From 66-474 sp051961995 (lineage in GTDB: Bacteria; Pseudomonadota; Gammaproteobacteria; Xanthomonadales; Rhodanobacteraceae): a stretch of DNA of 64,000 bases. A model generated the notes under the pieces. The model worked only from the letters and a program-made list of their open reading frames with translations, was not told the origin of the DNA and searched no databases. Shown here piece after piece: positions 38,523 to 46,597 of the stretch (position 1 is the stretch's first letter; every line of letters begins with the position of its first letter). The position numbers and the translations under genes were made by a program. The DNA is taken from the NCBI GenBank assembly GCA_051961995.1, contig JBQCCR010000030.1, positions 5,169 to 69,168 on the forward strand, in the 5' to 3' direction.

Positions 38523-39227
38523 TCACTTCCCGATCTTCACCAGCGTCACGTCGAAAATCAGCGTGGCATTGGGCGGGAAGCCGTTCTTCGGCTGCGCGCC
38601 ATAAGCCAGGTCCGACGGAATCACGAATTTGTAGTGGCTGCCCACCGGCATCATCATCAGGCCTTCGCGGAACCCCGGAAACACGCTGGTCAACGGGATG
38701 CTGGCCGGGCCGCTGCCGTGGCTGGCCGACGCATCGAAAGTCTGGCCATTGACGAAGCTGCCGGTGTAATTGATCTGCACGGTGTCGCTGGCGGTCGGCT
38801 TCGGCCCATTGCCCTGCGAGATCACCTGATACTGCAAACCGTCGGAGGTGGTCTTCACGCCGGGCGCGGTCTTGTTCTTGGCGAGATAGGCGGCGCCTTC
38901 CTGCTTGTTCTGCGCGGCAACCTTGTTGTACTCGGCTTCAGCCTTGGCGCGCAGCTGGGTCACGAACGCCTCGCGCACGGTCTTGGCTTCGGCATCGGAG
39001 ATGGTCGGCTTGCCGCCTTCGATGGTGGTGGTGAAAGCCTGCGCGACGATCTTGGGATCGATCTCGTCCTTGACGATCGCCGGAATGTTGTTCGCCAGAT
39101 CCATGCCGACCACGTAGCTGGCCTTGTTCTTGTCCACCGTCTGCGCTTGCGCGACGCCGGCGCCAACAACGCCCAGCGCGGCGATCAGGGCAGCCGCCAC
39201 CAGCGTGGGACGCAATACTTGCTTCAT
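38523..39227 (-). CDS. FKBP-type peptidyl-prolyl isomerase (FkpA/Mip-like)
   Basis: 234 aa with a signal peptide (hydrophobic VAAALIAALGVVGAGVAQA), so it is periplasmic or outer-membrane associated. Residues about 30-120 are the helical dimerisation domain (SYVVGMDLANNIP, AAYLAKNKTAPGVKTT). The FKBP domain follows with VQINYTGSFVNGQTFDAS, VFPGFREGLMMMPVGSHYKFVIP and ATLIFDVTLVKI. It should assist folding of envelope proteins. Monocistronic: a terminator follows it, and a 331-bp gap lies upstream. Confidence 0.93.
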   Translation of the reverse strand: MKQVLRPTLVAAALIAALGVVGAGVAQAQTVDKNKASYVVGMDLANNIPAIVKDEIDPKIVAQAFTTTIEGGKPTISDAEAKTVREAFVTQLRAKAEAEYNKVAAQNKQEGAAYLAKNKTAPGVKTTSDGLQYQVISQGNGPKPTASDTVQINYTGSFVNGQTFDASASHGSGPASIPLTSVFPGFREGLMMMPVGSHYKFVIPSDLAYGAQPKNGFPPNATLIFDVTLVKIGK

Positions 39228-39488
39228 CGGTAAATCCTCGAGGTTGGGGGAGACTAAGCGCGCCGCGAGCGGTGCGTGCGGTCGGCCGAGCGATCCATTG
39301 TGCGTGCGGCGGGTTCGCTTGGCAACGCGGTAGGGTAAGACCGTACAGTTTCGGCTTGGTTTCATCCCGGTTGTCGGGTGTTGGTGGTCGGTCCTGGAAA
39401 AACCACAGGAACCGGCTCTCACCGGCACCCGCAACCAGCGACCGGCAACGGGCTCGCATGACTGAAGACATGGGCCCTGCGATACCGC
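39228..39488. other. Gene-free intergenic stretch
   Basis: About 330 bases separate the divergent FKBP gene and the secreted-peptide gene. I find no gene, tRNA or clear repeat in the left 260 bases. The promoter and palindrome described next lie at its right end. The FKBP promoter must be here, but I cannot assign it. Confidence 0.6.
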
Positions 39489-39516
39489 TTGACAGGTGCG
39501 CTTTTGGTGTTATAGT
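39489..39516 (+). promoter_or_regulatory. Sigma-70 promoter of the GntR/ABC cassette
   Basis: A perfect -35 TTGACA (39489-39494), a 16-bp spacer, and a -10 TATAGT (39511-39516, one mismatch to TATAAT). It is the best vegetative promoter I see in the window, 43 bp upstream of the first ATG. The -10 is inside a palindrome, implying repression by steric block. Confidence 0.8.
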
Positions 39517-39528
39517 TAACTACAACAC
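39507..39528. promoter_or_regulatory. 22-bp palindromic operator candidate
   Basis: Half-sites GTGTTATAGTT and AACTACAACAC are complementary except for one pair (A39512/C39523); the central TAGTTAACTA is perfect. It covers the -10 element of the cassette promoter. A YtrA-type GntR protein is encoded 415 bp downstream, so this is its probable binding site (inference). Confidence 0.7.
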
Positions 39529-39558
39529 TACTTAACACGGTCACCCAAGGAGACCGCC

Positions 39559-39864
39559 ATGAACGCCAGCAAGCCGTTGACCTTCGCCGCTTCATTGTTG
39601 ATCGCCAGCGCTGGAGTCGCCGGCATCCGCGCCTACGCGAATGCCTCGGCCCAGCGGGTGGTGCCCGCCGCCGTCGGCGCGGCGGCGCAGCCGATCCAGA
39701 CCCTGCCCGCCATCGAGGTGCGCCCGACCGCCGCCGACTATGAGCGTGCGTTCGGCCCCACCTCCGCAGGTGGATCGAAAGGACTGGACTCCGCTTCCTT
39801 GGAGGGCGGCGGCATTGACATGCCCTACTATTCATTCGCCAAGCCCGCCGTGGGCGTCCGCTGA
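39559..39864 (+). CDS. Small secreted protein of unknown function
   Basis: 101 aa. An N-terminal signal-like segment (PLTFAASLLIASAGVAGIRA) is followed by an alanine-rich part and LPAIEVRPTAADYERAF. There is no cysteine for lipidation and no known domain. AAGGAGA lies 8 bp before the ATG. It is the first gene behind the TTGACA promoter and 78 bp upstream of the GntR gene, so it belongs to that operon. Confidence 0.75.
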   Translation: MNASKPLTFAASLLIASAGVAGIRAYANASAQRVVPAAVGAAAQPIQTLPAIEVRPTAADYERAFGPTSAGGSKGLDSASLEGGGIDMPYYSFAKPAVGVR

Positions 39865-39942
39865 AAGCACGGCCGCGTCCTGGATGATGCACCGCGCCCG
39901 AACCCGTTCAATCCCGCCTACGGCAGGGACGAGGACACATAG

Positions 39943-40308
39943 ATGAGCATCACCTGGAACGACAACGTGCCGATCTATCGCCAGCTGCGCGCCCGCGTGG
40001 TGGCGATGATCCTGGACGGCGCGCTCAACGAGGGCGATCCCCTGCCATCGGTGCGCCAGGTCGCGGCCGAATACCAGATCAATCCGCTGACCGTCTCCAA
40101 GGCCTACCAGGAATTGGTGGACGAGCAACTGGTCGAAAAACGCCGCGGCCTGGGGATGTTCGTCACCCAGGGCTCGCGCGAGCTGCTGCTGAAATCCGAG
40201 CGCGAGCGCTTCCTCCGCGAGGAATGGCCGCCGCTGCATGCGCGCATCAAGCGCATGGGGCTGGATCTCGAAAGACTGATGGCACAAACGGAAAGGAAGC
40301 AGCGATGA
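39943..40308 (+). CDS. GntR-family (YtrA subfamily) transcriptional regulator
   Basis: 121 aa: one winged helix (IYRQLRARVVAMIL, PLPSVRQVAAEYQINPLTVSKAYQ, EKRRGLGMFV) and a short C-terminal helix for dimerisation, without a large effector domain. This size and the following ABC genes are typical of YtrA-type repressors that control their own transporter operon. The stop overlaps the start of a 42-codon ORF (ATGA). The palindrome at 39507-39528 is the likely operator. Confidence 0.92.
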   Translation: MSITWNDNVPIYRQLRARVVAMILDGALNEGDPLPSVRQVAAEYQINPLTVSKAYQELVDEQLVEKRRGLGMFVTQGSRELLLKSERERFLREEWPPLHARIKRMGLDLERLMAQTERKQR

Positions 40309-40433
40309 GAGCGCGATACATGGATTCATCGCGGTCGAAGACGGCAGACGTGGCGCGGCCTGGCCGCGACCGTTTGCGGGCAAACCGCGGCAGGATGCCC
40401 GGTTTTGCGAATCAAACAGTGAGGGAATCCTGA
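40305..40433 (+). CDS. Possible 42-aa coupled small ORF between regulator and ATPase
   Basis: An ORF of exactly 42 codons starts in the GntR stop (ATGA) and ends in the ATPase start (TGATG). The peptide would be very basic (MRARYMDSSRSK..., nine Arg), with no membrane segment or known motif. It may be a coupling leader keeping ribosomes on the message, or simply intergenic sequence. Palindromes inside it (GCGGCC..GGCCGC; CGGTTTGC..GCAAACCG) could affect translation. Confidence 0.35.
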   Translation: MRARYMDSSRSKTADVARPGRDRLRANRGRMPGFANQTVRES

Positions 40434-41341
40434 TGAGCGCGACCACCCAAGCCGTGGCCGAACACGACGACATGGGCGCCTCGGGCACCACGGTGATCCG
40501 CGCCGCGGGCCTGAGCAAGCGCTATGGCAAGACCGTCGCGCTCGACCACACCCGCTTCGACGTGCACGCCGGCCGCATCGTCGGCCTGATCGGCCCCAAC
40601 GGCGCCGGCAAGACCACTGCGCTGAAGGCGATCCTCGGCCTCACCGATTTCGAAGGCGAGCTCTCCGTGCTCGGGCTCGACCCGCGCAAGGAACGGCCCG
40701 CGCTGATGCGGCAGGTCTGCTTCATCGCCGACGTCGCCACGCTGCCGCGCTGGATCACGGTCAGCCAGGCGATCGATTTCGTCGCCGGCATCCATCCGCG
40801 CTTCGACCGCGCAAAATGCATGCGCTTCCTCGCGCGCACCAAGCTGCAACCGAATCAGCGCGTGCGGCAGATGTCCAAGGGCATGATCGTGCAGCTTCAC
40901 CTCGCCATCGTGATGGCGATCGACGCGCGCCTGCTGGTCCTGGACGAACCCACGCTCGGCCTCGACATCCTGTATCGCAAGCAGTTCTACCAGAGCCTGC
41001 TGGAAGACTACTTCGACGAGAACAAGACGATCCTGGTCACCACGCACCAGGTCGAGGAGATCGAACACATCCTCACCGACCTGATGTTCATCCGCGACGG
41101 CAAGATAGTGCTGGACACACCGATGGACGCGCTCGGCGAGCGCTTCGCCGAAGTGATGGTGAGCGCCGACCAGGTCGATGCCGCGCGAGCGCTCAAGCCG
41201 ATTGATGAACGCCAGGTGTTCGGCAAGAGCATCTTCCTGTTCGACGGCGTACCGGCTGCACAACTGGCGCAACTGGGCGAAGTGCGGCGACCCTCGGTCG
41301 CGGACCTCTTCGTCGCCACCATGAAAGGTACCTACGCATGA
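40433..41341 (+). CDS. ABC transporter ATP-binding protein
   Basis: 302 aa. Walker A GPNGAGKTT (about 54-62), Walker B LLVLDEPTLGLD and H-loop TTHQVEEIEH are intact. The ABC signature is unusual: RQMSKGMIVQLHLA in place of LSGGQ. The C-terminal ~70 residues are an extension. GAGGGA precedes the ATG. It powers the permease encoded next, with which it overlaps by ATGA. Cargo is unknown; related YtrA-linked systems are thought to act on envelope or antimicrobial stress. Confidence 0.93.
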   Translation: MSATTQAVAEHDDMGASGTTVIRAAGLSKRYGKTVALDHTRFDVHAGRIVGLIGPNGAGKTTALKAILGLTDFEGELSVLGLDPRKERPALMRQVCFIADVATLPRWITVSQAIDFVAGIHPRFDRAKCMRFLARTKLQPNQRVRQMSKGMIVQLHLAIVMAIDARLLVLDEPTLGLDILYRKQFYQSLLEDYFDENKTILVTTHQVEEIEHILTDLMFIRDGKIVLDTPMDALGERFAEVMVSADQVDAARALKPIDERQVFGKSIFLFDGVPAAQLAQLGEVRRPSVADLFVATMKGTYA

Positions 41342-42324
41342 ATCCCATGACGACATTCGGCTGGCTGGTGAAGCGCGAATACTGGGAGTCGCGACGCGGC
41401 TTCCTGTGGGCGCCGTTCTGGGCCGCGGCCGTGCTGCTGATCCTCACCCTGCTGGGCATGATCGCGGGCGAAGTCTGGAGCGCGCGCATGCACGGCGGCG
41501 ATCACGTGCAGATGGGCATTTCGCTGGACCGGATCCTGCAAAGCGCAGCTTCGCACGACACCACCGATCTGGTCGTGGGCCTGAACTACACCATGTCGGC
41601 GTTCGCCGTCCTGGTCGGCATCGTGCTCAGTTTCGTGATCTTTTTCTATCTGCTGGGCGCGCTCTACGACGACCGCAAGGACCGCAGCATCCTGTTCTGG
41701 AAATCGCTGCCGCTGTCGGATACCGGCACGGTGTTGTCAAAGGTGACCTCGGCGATCTTCGTCGCGCCGCTGATTGCGGCCGTGGTGGTGCTCGCCGGCT
41801 ACATCGGACTGCAAATGCTGATCAGCTTGTGGCTGCTCGGCCACGGCGCCAACCCGATCCCGCTGCTCTGGCTGCATACCGACCCGTTCGCGCTCTGGTT
41901 CCGGATGCTGGTCTCGATTCCGGTCAGTGCGCTCTGGGCGCTGCCGACGGTCGGTTGGCTGTTGTTGTGGTCCGCAGCCGTGCGCAGCAAACCGTTCCTG
42001 TGGGCGATCATCGTGCCGCTGATCGTCGGAGTGCTGAACCTGTGGATCGGCCTGCTCGACCTTCCGCACATCCGCGAATCGTTCTACTGGCGTGACCTGT
42101 TCGGGCGCGCGCTGTTCAGCGTGATTCCCGGCAGCTGGGTCTCGCCGCAAGTCGGTGGCGCCGGGTTCTCCGTCCATCACGGCGAATGGGTGACCCAGGG
42201 CCTGCTCAGCTACGAAGCGATGGGGCGCGCGCTGGTTTCGCCGGAAATGTGGATCGGCGCGGCGGTGGGCGTTGCCTTGATCGCAGCCGCCATCTGGTTC
42301 CGCCGCTGGCGCGACGAGGCCTGA
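41338..42324 (+). CDS. ABC-2 type permease
   Basis: 328 aa with about six membrane segments: residues 20-45 (FWAAAVLLILTLLGMIAG), 80-105 (FAVLVGIVLSFVIFFYLLGAL), 130-165, 185-215, 220-245 and a C-terminal one (IGAAVGVALIAAAIWF). DDRKDRSILFWKSLPLSD after the second segment is the conserved cytoplasmic stretch of ABC-2 permeases. Coupled to the ATPase by ATGA. Confidence 0.88.
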   Translation: MNPMTTFGWLVKREYWESRRGFLWAPFWAAAVLLILTLLGMIAGEVWSARMHGGDHVQMGISLDRILQSAASHDTTDLVVGLNYTMSAFAVLVGIVLSFVIFFYLLGALYDDRKDRSILFWKSLPLSDTGTVLSKVTSAIFVAPLIAAVVVLAGYIGLQMLISLWLLGHGANPIPLLWLHTDPFALWFRMLVSIPVSALWALPTVGWLLLWSAAVRSKPFLWAIIVPLIVGVLNLWIGLLDLPHIRESFYWRDLFGRALFSVIPGSWVSPQVGGAGFSVHHGEWVTQGLLSYEAMGRALVSPEMWIGAAVGVALIAAAIWFRRWRDEA

Positions 42325-42335
42325 GGAAAAACGAC

Positions 42336-42872
42336 ATGTTCCCATTGCGAGCGGTGGGTTTGACCTTGTGTCTCGGGCTGTTGGCGGCGTGCAGTCCGGA
42401 TCGCGGTGATTCCCGCGATACCAGCGCGTTCCAGCATCTTTCCATCGAGGACAACGGCGACGTCCTCGCCTACGCCCACGACGGGAACAATGCGCGCATC
42501 AGCGCTGCGGGCGAACTCGACATCGCCGGAAAGCCTGTTTCGGTCAACCCCGCACAGCGCCAGCTGCTGAAGGGTTATCACGCCGATGCACTGAAGCTGC
42601 AGAAGGATGGAATCGCCACCGGCGCAGCCGGCCTGAGCACCGGCATCCATGCGCTGGGTGCGGTCGCCACGGGGCTGGCCAGCGGGAATCCCGACTCCAT
42701 TGACGCAAAGGTGAATGCCAGGGCGGACAAGGTCGAGGCGCTCGCGCGCACTGTTTGCGCGGACCTTGCCCGGTTGTATGCCGATCAAGGGGAGCTCGCC
42801 GCTGCGGTTCCCGCGTTCGCGCCCTACGCAACAATCAAGTCGCACGAAGTATCTGATTGCCACACCGATTGA
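42336..42872 (+). CDS. DUF2884-like lipoprotein, paralogue 1
   Basis: 178 aa. Lipoprotein signal LCLGLLAACS (Cys about 20) after MFPLRAVGLT. The body reads ARISAAGELDIAGKPVSVNPAQRQLLKGYH, recalling the YggN/DUF2884 pattern (a beta strand, then a 'QR-LL--Y' helix). It shares this layout with the next gene. AGGAAAAAC precedes the ATG, 11 bp after the permease stop, so it is probably the same transcript. Confidence 0.72.
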   Translation: MFPLRAVGLTLCLGLLAACSPDRGDSRDTSAFQHLSIEDNGDVLAYAHDGNNARISAAGELDIAGKPVSVNPAQRQLLKGYHADALKLQKDGIATGAAGLSTGIHALGAVATGLASGNPDSIDAKVNARADKVEALARTVCADLARLYADQGELAAAVPAFAPYATIKSHEVSDCHTD

Positions 42873-42922
42873 ATTCGCGCGCTCTGCAAGCCACGAAAAC
42901 CGAGTCTTTCGAGGGAAAATTC

Positions 42923-43471
42923 ATGAAAGCGAAACTCTTGCTGCTTCCGCTGCTGCTCGCGCCTGCGTTGGCCGCTTGCTCCGGTTCGGATTCGTTCGAC
43001 GCGCACATCAACGGCAGCCTGCATATCAACTTCGACGACGGCGCGCTGGTGGTGAAAGCACCGGGGCATCCGGATGCGCGCATCGCCGGCAACGGCGATT
43101 TCCGCGTCGGCGACAATGCGGTGGCGCTTACGCCCGCGCAACGCGACCTCATGAAAAAATTCTACGGAGAAGCGACCAGCGTGCGCGATGACGGCATCAC
43201 TACCGGCAAGGCCGGTGCGGCGCTGGGTGTGCATGCGCTCGGCGCTGCGTTCGAGGGGCTGCTTTCAGGCGGCTCGGACAAGACCGATCACGAAATGGAA
43301 ACGCGCAGCAAGGTCGTGGAAACCGCTGCGCTGCATCTGTGCGGCGATCTCCGGCAATTGAAGGCGACCCAGGCGGAACTCGGCACGCAGCTGCCGGCGT
43401 TCCGCCCTTACGCCGTGTTCCGTGGCGAGATCCACTGCGACAAACACGAAGTCGCCAGCGCGGACGAGTGA
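42923..43471 (+). CDS. DUF2884-like lipoprotein, paralogue 2
   Basis: 182 aa. Lipoprotein signal LLLLPLLLAPALAACS (Cys about 20). Its core, ARIAGNGDFRVGDNAVALTPAQRDLMKKFYGEA, parallels the upstream gene (GELDIAGKPVSVNPAQRQLLKGYHADA), and both continue DGI(A/T)TG and GIHALGA/GVHALGA. The pair looks like a tandem duplication. The ATG at 42923 follows GAGGGAAAA. Last gene of the cassette. Confidence 0.75.
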   Translation: MKAKLLLLPLLLAPALAACSGSDSFDAHINGSLHINFDDGALVVKAPGHPDARIAGNGDFRVGDNAVALTPAQRDLMKKFYGEATSVRDDGITTGKAGAALGVHALGAAFEGLLSGGSDKTDHEMETRSKVVETAALHLCGDLRQLKATQAELGTQLPAFRPYAVFRGEIHCDKHEVASADE

Positions 43472-43558
43472 TCGAAACCTGCGGGCGAGAGGGAGCGCGG
43501 CGCGATTCGCACGCAGAGCGGCGGGATGCGCCGCTTCGCGGTCACTCCCGCCCTACTC

Positions 43559-44833
43559 TCAATGCAGGCTGTTGCCCGTCACCCGGTAAACGTTCGCGTC
43601 CACTTTCTGCAAGCCACTCTGGCCCAGATCAATCGAGCCGTCCAGCCAGTAGCGCGCCATGCTGTTGCCCTCGCGGCGCGCCACGATGATCGCACCGCCG
43701 TCCACCAGCAGACGGTCTTCGGGCTGCAGGCGCGCCGCCGCAAGATCCCCCGTGATCGGCTGGCCGTTGTTGTACTGCTGTTCCAACCGCGCGCGCGCAG
43801 CCGAACCCGTGGCCGGGATCTTCGATTCAACCACGTGCGGTCCGTTCGCGGCACTGCGATGTGCGGCCGGCGCTTTCGTGTCAATGGGGCCGGTGACCTG
43901 GTAATGGCCTTCACCCTGCGGCATGAACTGCACGCGTTGCAGATCCACCGGGCCTTGCAGCCAATACAGATCGCGATGCAGTCCTTCCATGCGTACCGCC
44001 GCCAGGGTGGCGCCGTTGGCGTACACCTGATCACCCGACCGCAATTGTGATTCGGTCAGCGAGCCCATCGCCGGGCGACCCTCATTCAGGGAAGCGAGCA
44101 TCTGCTGACGTGCGTCGTCGTTGCCCCCCTGCGCTTCCTGAATCATGGGCTTGGTGCCAGTCGAATTGATGGCCGCAGTCGGGATCGGCACCACCGCCGG
44201 CTGATGCGACACCTGCGGCACCGCGACAATATTGCTGGCCGTTTCCGGTGGAGGCGGTGGCGACGCGCCGGCCGGAGCCTGTTGAGCCGGCGCCTGCATC
44301 ACCATCGGTGTCGCCATGTGCGGCGCTTCCACCGGTTTTGGCGCCGGCGCAATCGCAATCTCGGGCGCGGCCTTTGTTTCCGGTTCGGATGCGGCCCTGA
44401 CCTCCGGTTTCGGTTCGGTTTCCGCGACCTTGGCCGTTGCTCCGGGTTCCACCTTCGCCGCGACTTTCGGTTCGGGTTTCGCCTCCGGTCTCGCAACCGG
44501 CCTGGCTGCCGGCTTCACCACGGCTTCCGCCGGTGCGGCGGCCTCGGTACGCACCAGCACGTTTTCGTAGAAGCCGTTGGAAAAGCGGACCACAACCGGC
44601 TTGCCGTGCGCGCCGGCGCGGATTTTTGCCGCGGCTTTATCCTGCCAGTAGGTCGGCGCCGTGACCACCACCGTCTGCCCATTTGCAGCGGCCTTGCTGC
44701 CGATCGCGGCCAACTGCGCGTCGGCCTTGCCGTGCGTGAAATCGGCGCCGCTGATCGCGGCATCCTGCGCCAGCGCGGCGCCCGCAACGAACAGCGCCGT
44801 CCACAATGCATGCTTCAGGAACTTGTGTTTCAT
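43559..44833 (-). CDS. Secreted protein with Pro/Ala/Lys/Glu linker and two duplicated C-terminal modules
   Basis: 424 aa. Signal peptide (LKHALWTALFVAGAALA) then a short N-terminal domain (about 25-105). Residues about 110-230 are a low-complexity P/A/K/E linker as in TonB- or LysM-like envelope proteins. The C-terminal third holds two similar modules: AAVRMEGLHRDLYWLQGPVDL...YQVTG and IVARREGNSMARYWLDGSIDL...YRVTG. I know no family with this arrangement. A spacer-like role in the periplasm is a guess. Confidence 0.7.
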   Translation of the reverse strand: MKHKFLKHALWTALFVAGAALAQDAAISGADFTHGKADAQLAAIGSKAAANGQTVVVTAPTYWQDKAAAKIRAGAHGKPVVVRFSNGFYENVLVRTEAAAPAEAVVKPAARPVARPEAKPEPKVAAKVEPGATAKVAETEPKPEVRAASEPETKAAPEIAIAPAPKPVEAPHMATPMVMQAPAQQAPAGASPPPPPETASNIVAVPQVSHQPAVVPIPTAAINSTGTKPMIQEAQGGNDDARQQMLASLNEGRPAMGSLTESQLRSGDQVYANGATLAAVRMEGLHRDLYWLQGPVDLQRVQFMPQGEGHYQVTGPIDTKAPAAHRSAANGPHVVESKIPATGSAARARLEQQYNNGQPITGDLAAARLQPEDRLLVDGGAIIVARREGNSMARYWLDGSIDLGQSGLQKVDANVYRVTGNSLH

Positions 44834-44987
44834 GATCCTCTTACCCCACCAATGAATCATCATGCGCAGCATCGCGCACGAATGGATGCGCGGCAGTGCC
44901 GCAAGTCATTCGTCCCTGAAATTTTCTTCCGATCCATGCTCATCCACTCGGGAACCGACTCCACGAATGGATCTTCGCAACAGTTCC

Positions 44988-46388
44988 TCAGCCGCCGCCG
45001 CCCGCTTCACCATGGATACCGCCCTTGGTGAGCGCAACCGGATCCAGCAGTTTTTGCAATTGCTGTTTCGACAGCCCGGTGGTCTCCAGCGCGACATCCA
45101 GAATCGGCCGCTTCTGCTTGTAGGCCTGCTTGGCGGTGGCCGCGCCCTTCTCGTAACCGATCACCGGATTGAGAGCGGTAACCAGAATCGGATTGAGCGC
45201 CAGCGCTTCCTTCACGCGCGCGCTGTTGACCTTGAAACCGGCGATCGCCTTGTCTGCCAGCAAACGCGACGCATTCGCCAGAATGGAAATGGACTGCAGC
45301 AGGTTGTACGCGATCACCGGCAGCATCACGTTCAACTGGAAGTTGCCGCTCAGGCCGCCGACGGTGATCGTGGCGTCGTTGCCGATGACCTGCGCGCACA
45401 CCATCGTCATCGCTTCCGGGATCACCGGATTGACCTTCCCAGGCATGATCGAGGAACCCGGCTGCAGCGCCGGCAATTCGATCTCGCCCAGACCCGCGAG
45501 CGGGCCGGAATTCATCCAGCGCAGGTCATTGCTGATCTTCATCAGCGCGCAGGCCAGCGCCTTCAATTGACCCGAAAGTTCCACCGCCGCGTCCTGCGCG
45601 GACATGCCTTCGAAGAAATTGTCCAGCGGCGCGAACTTCACGCCGGTGGCCTTGGACAATTCCGCGCAAATCGCGCGCGCGAATTTCGGATCGGCATTGA
45701 TGCCGGTGCCCACCGCGGTGCCGCCCTGCGGCAGGCGGCGCACACGCTTCAGCGCATCCTCGATGCGCTCCATCGCGGAACCGAGCTGCGCCGACCAGCC
45801 GGAGATTTCCTGGCCGAACGTCACCGGCATCGCGTCCATCAGATGCGTGCGGCCGGTCTTGGCAACGTTGCGCAACTCGCGCGCACGCTTGTCCAGGGTC
45901 TTGCGCAGATGCTTCAGCGCCGGCAACAGCTGTTCATGCGCCGCGAGCGCCGCGCTCACGTTGATCGCGGTCGGGATCACGTCATTGGAACTCTGTCCGT
46001 AATTGACGTGATCGTTGGGATGGATCCTGATCTTCGACGCGGCGGTCGCGACATGCGCGATCACCTCGTTCGCATTCATGTTGCTCGAGGTGCCCGAACC
46101 GGTCTGGAAGATGTCGATCGGAAATTGCGCATCCAGCTCGCCCGCGATCACGCGCTGCGCGGCCTTGCCGATCGCCTGCGCCTGTTTCGGCTTCAGGTGG
46201 CCGAGCTTGAGATTCGCCGCCGCGGCGGAAGCCTTGATCAGACCGAGCGCGCGGATGAATTCGCGCGGCAAGGGCAGCCCTGAAATCGGGAAGTTCTCGA
46301 CCGCGCGCTGGGTCTGCGCGCCCCACAGTGCATCGGCGGGGACTTTCAACTCACCCATGCTGTCACGCTCGGTGCGGAAGTTCGGCAT
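44988..46388 (-). CDS. fumC: Fumarate hydratase, class II
   Basis: Converts fumarate to malate in the TCA cycle; iron-independent class II enzyme. Motifs: TGSGTSSNMNANEVIAH, HPNDHVNYGQSSNDVIPTA, GRTHLMDAMPVTFGQE and the superfamily signature GSSIMPGKVNP. 466 aa from the ATG at 46388; the C-terminus ends in a glycine-rich tail. It is divergent from purB, a related fumarase-superfamily lyase. Confidence 0.95.
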   Translation of the reverse strand: MPNFRTERDSMGELKVPADALWGAQTQRAVENFPISGLPLPREFIRALGLIKASAAAANLKLGHLKPKQAQAIGKAAQRVIAGELDAQFPIDIFQTGSGTSSNMNANEVIAHVATAASKIRIHPNDHVNYGQSSNDVIPTAINVSAALAAHEQLLPALKHLRKTLDKRARELRNVAKTGRTHLMDAMPVTFGQEISGWSAQLGSAMERIEDALKRVRRLPQGGTAVGTGINADPKFARAICAELSKATGVKFAPLDNFFEGMSAQDAAVELSGQLKALACALMKISNDLRWMNSGPLAGLGEIELPALQPGSSIMPGKVNPVIPEAMTMVCAQVIGNDATITVGGLSGNFQLNVMLPVIAYNLLQSISILANASRLLADKAIAGFKVNSARVKEALALNPILVTALNPVIGYEKGAATAKQAYKQKRPILDVALETTGLSKQQLQKLLDPVALTKGGIHGEAGGGG

Positions 46389-46597
46389 TGCTCGGGTTCC
46401 ATCGAAGAGACAGCCGGACATTATAGCTGCCCAACGCCGCTACAATGACACGCCATTCCCGAACCGTTCGCCCCGGGCGTCGCGACTGAAGCCGCGGAGC
46501 CGAAGGGTGGAGGGTGCGTTTCGACTCCGCTCGCTGCGCGAGCTACGCTCAACGCGAACGGTCGCCTCTACACAACCCAGTCATTGCCGAGCCTCGC
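46389..46597. other. fumC-purB divergent intergenic region
   Basis: A 209-bp gap. TACAAT at 46441-46446 could be a -10 toward purB, but no good -35 precedes it. A palindrome-rich stretch at about 46520-46560 (GACTCCGCTCGCTGCGCGAG, then CTACGCTCAACGCGAACGG) has the look of a dispersed repeat; I see only one copy here. No gene is evident. Confidence 0.45.
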
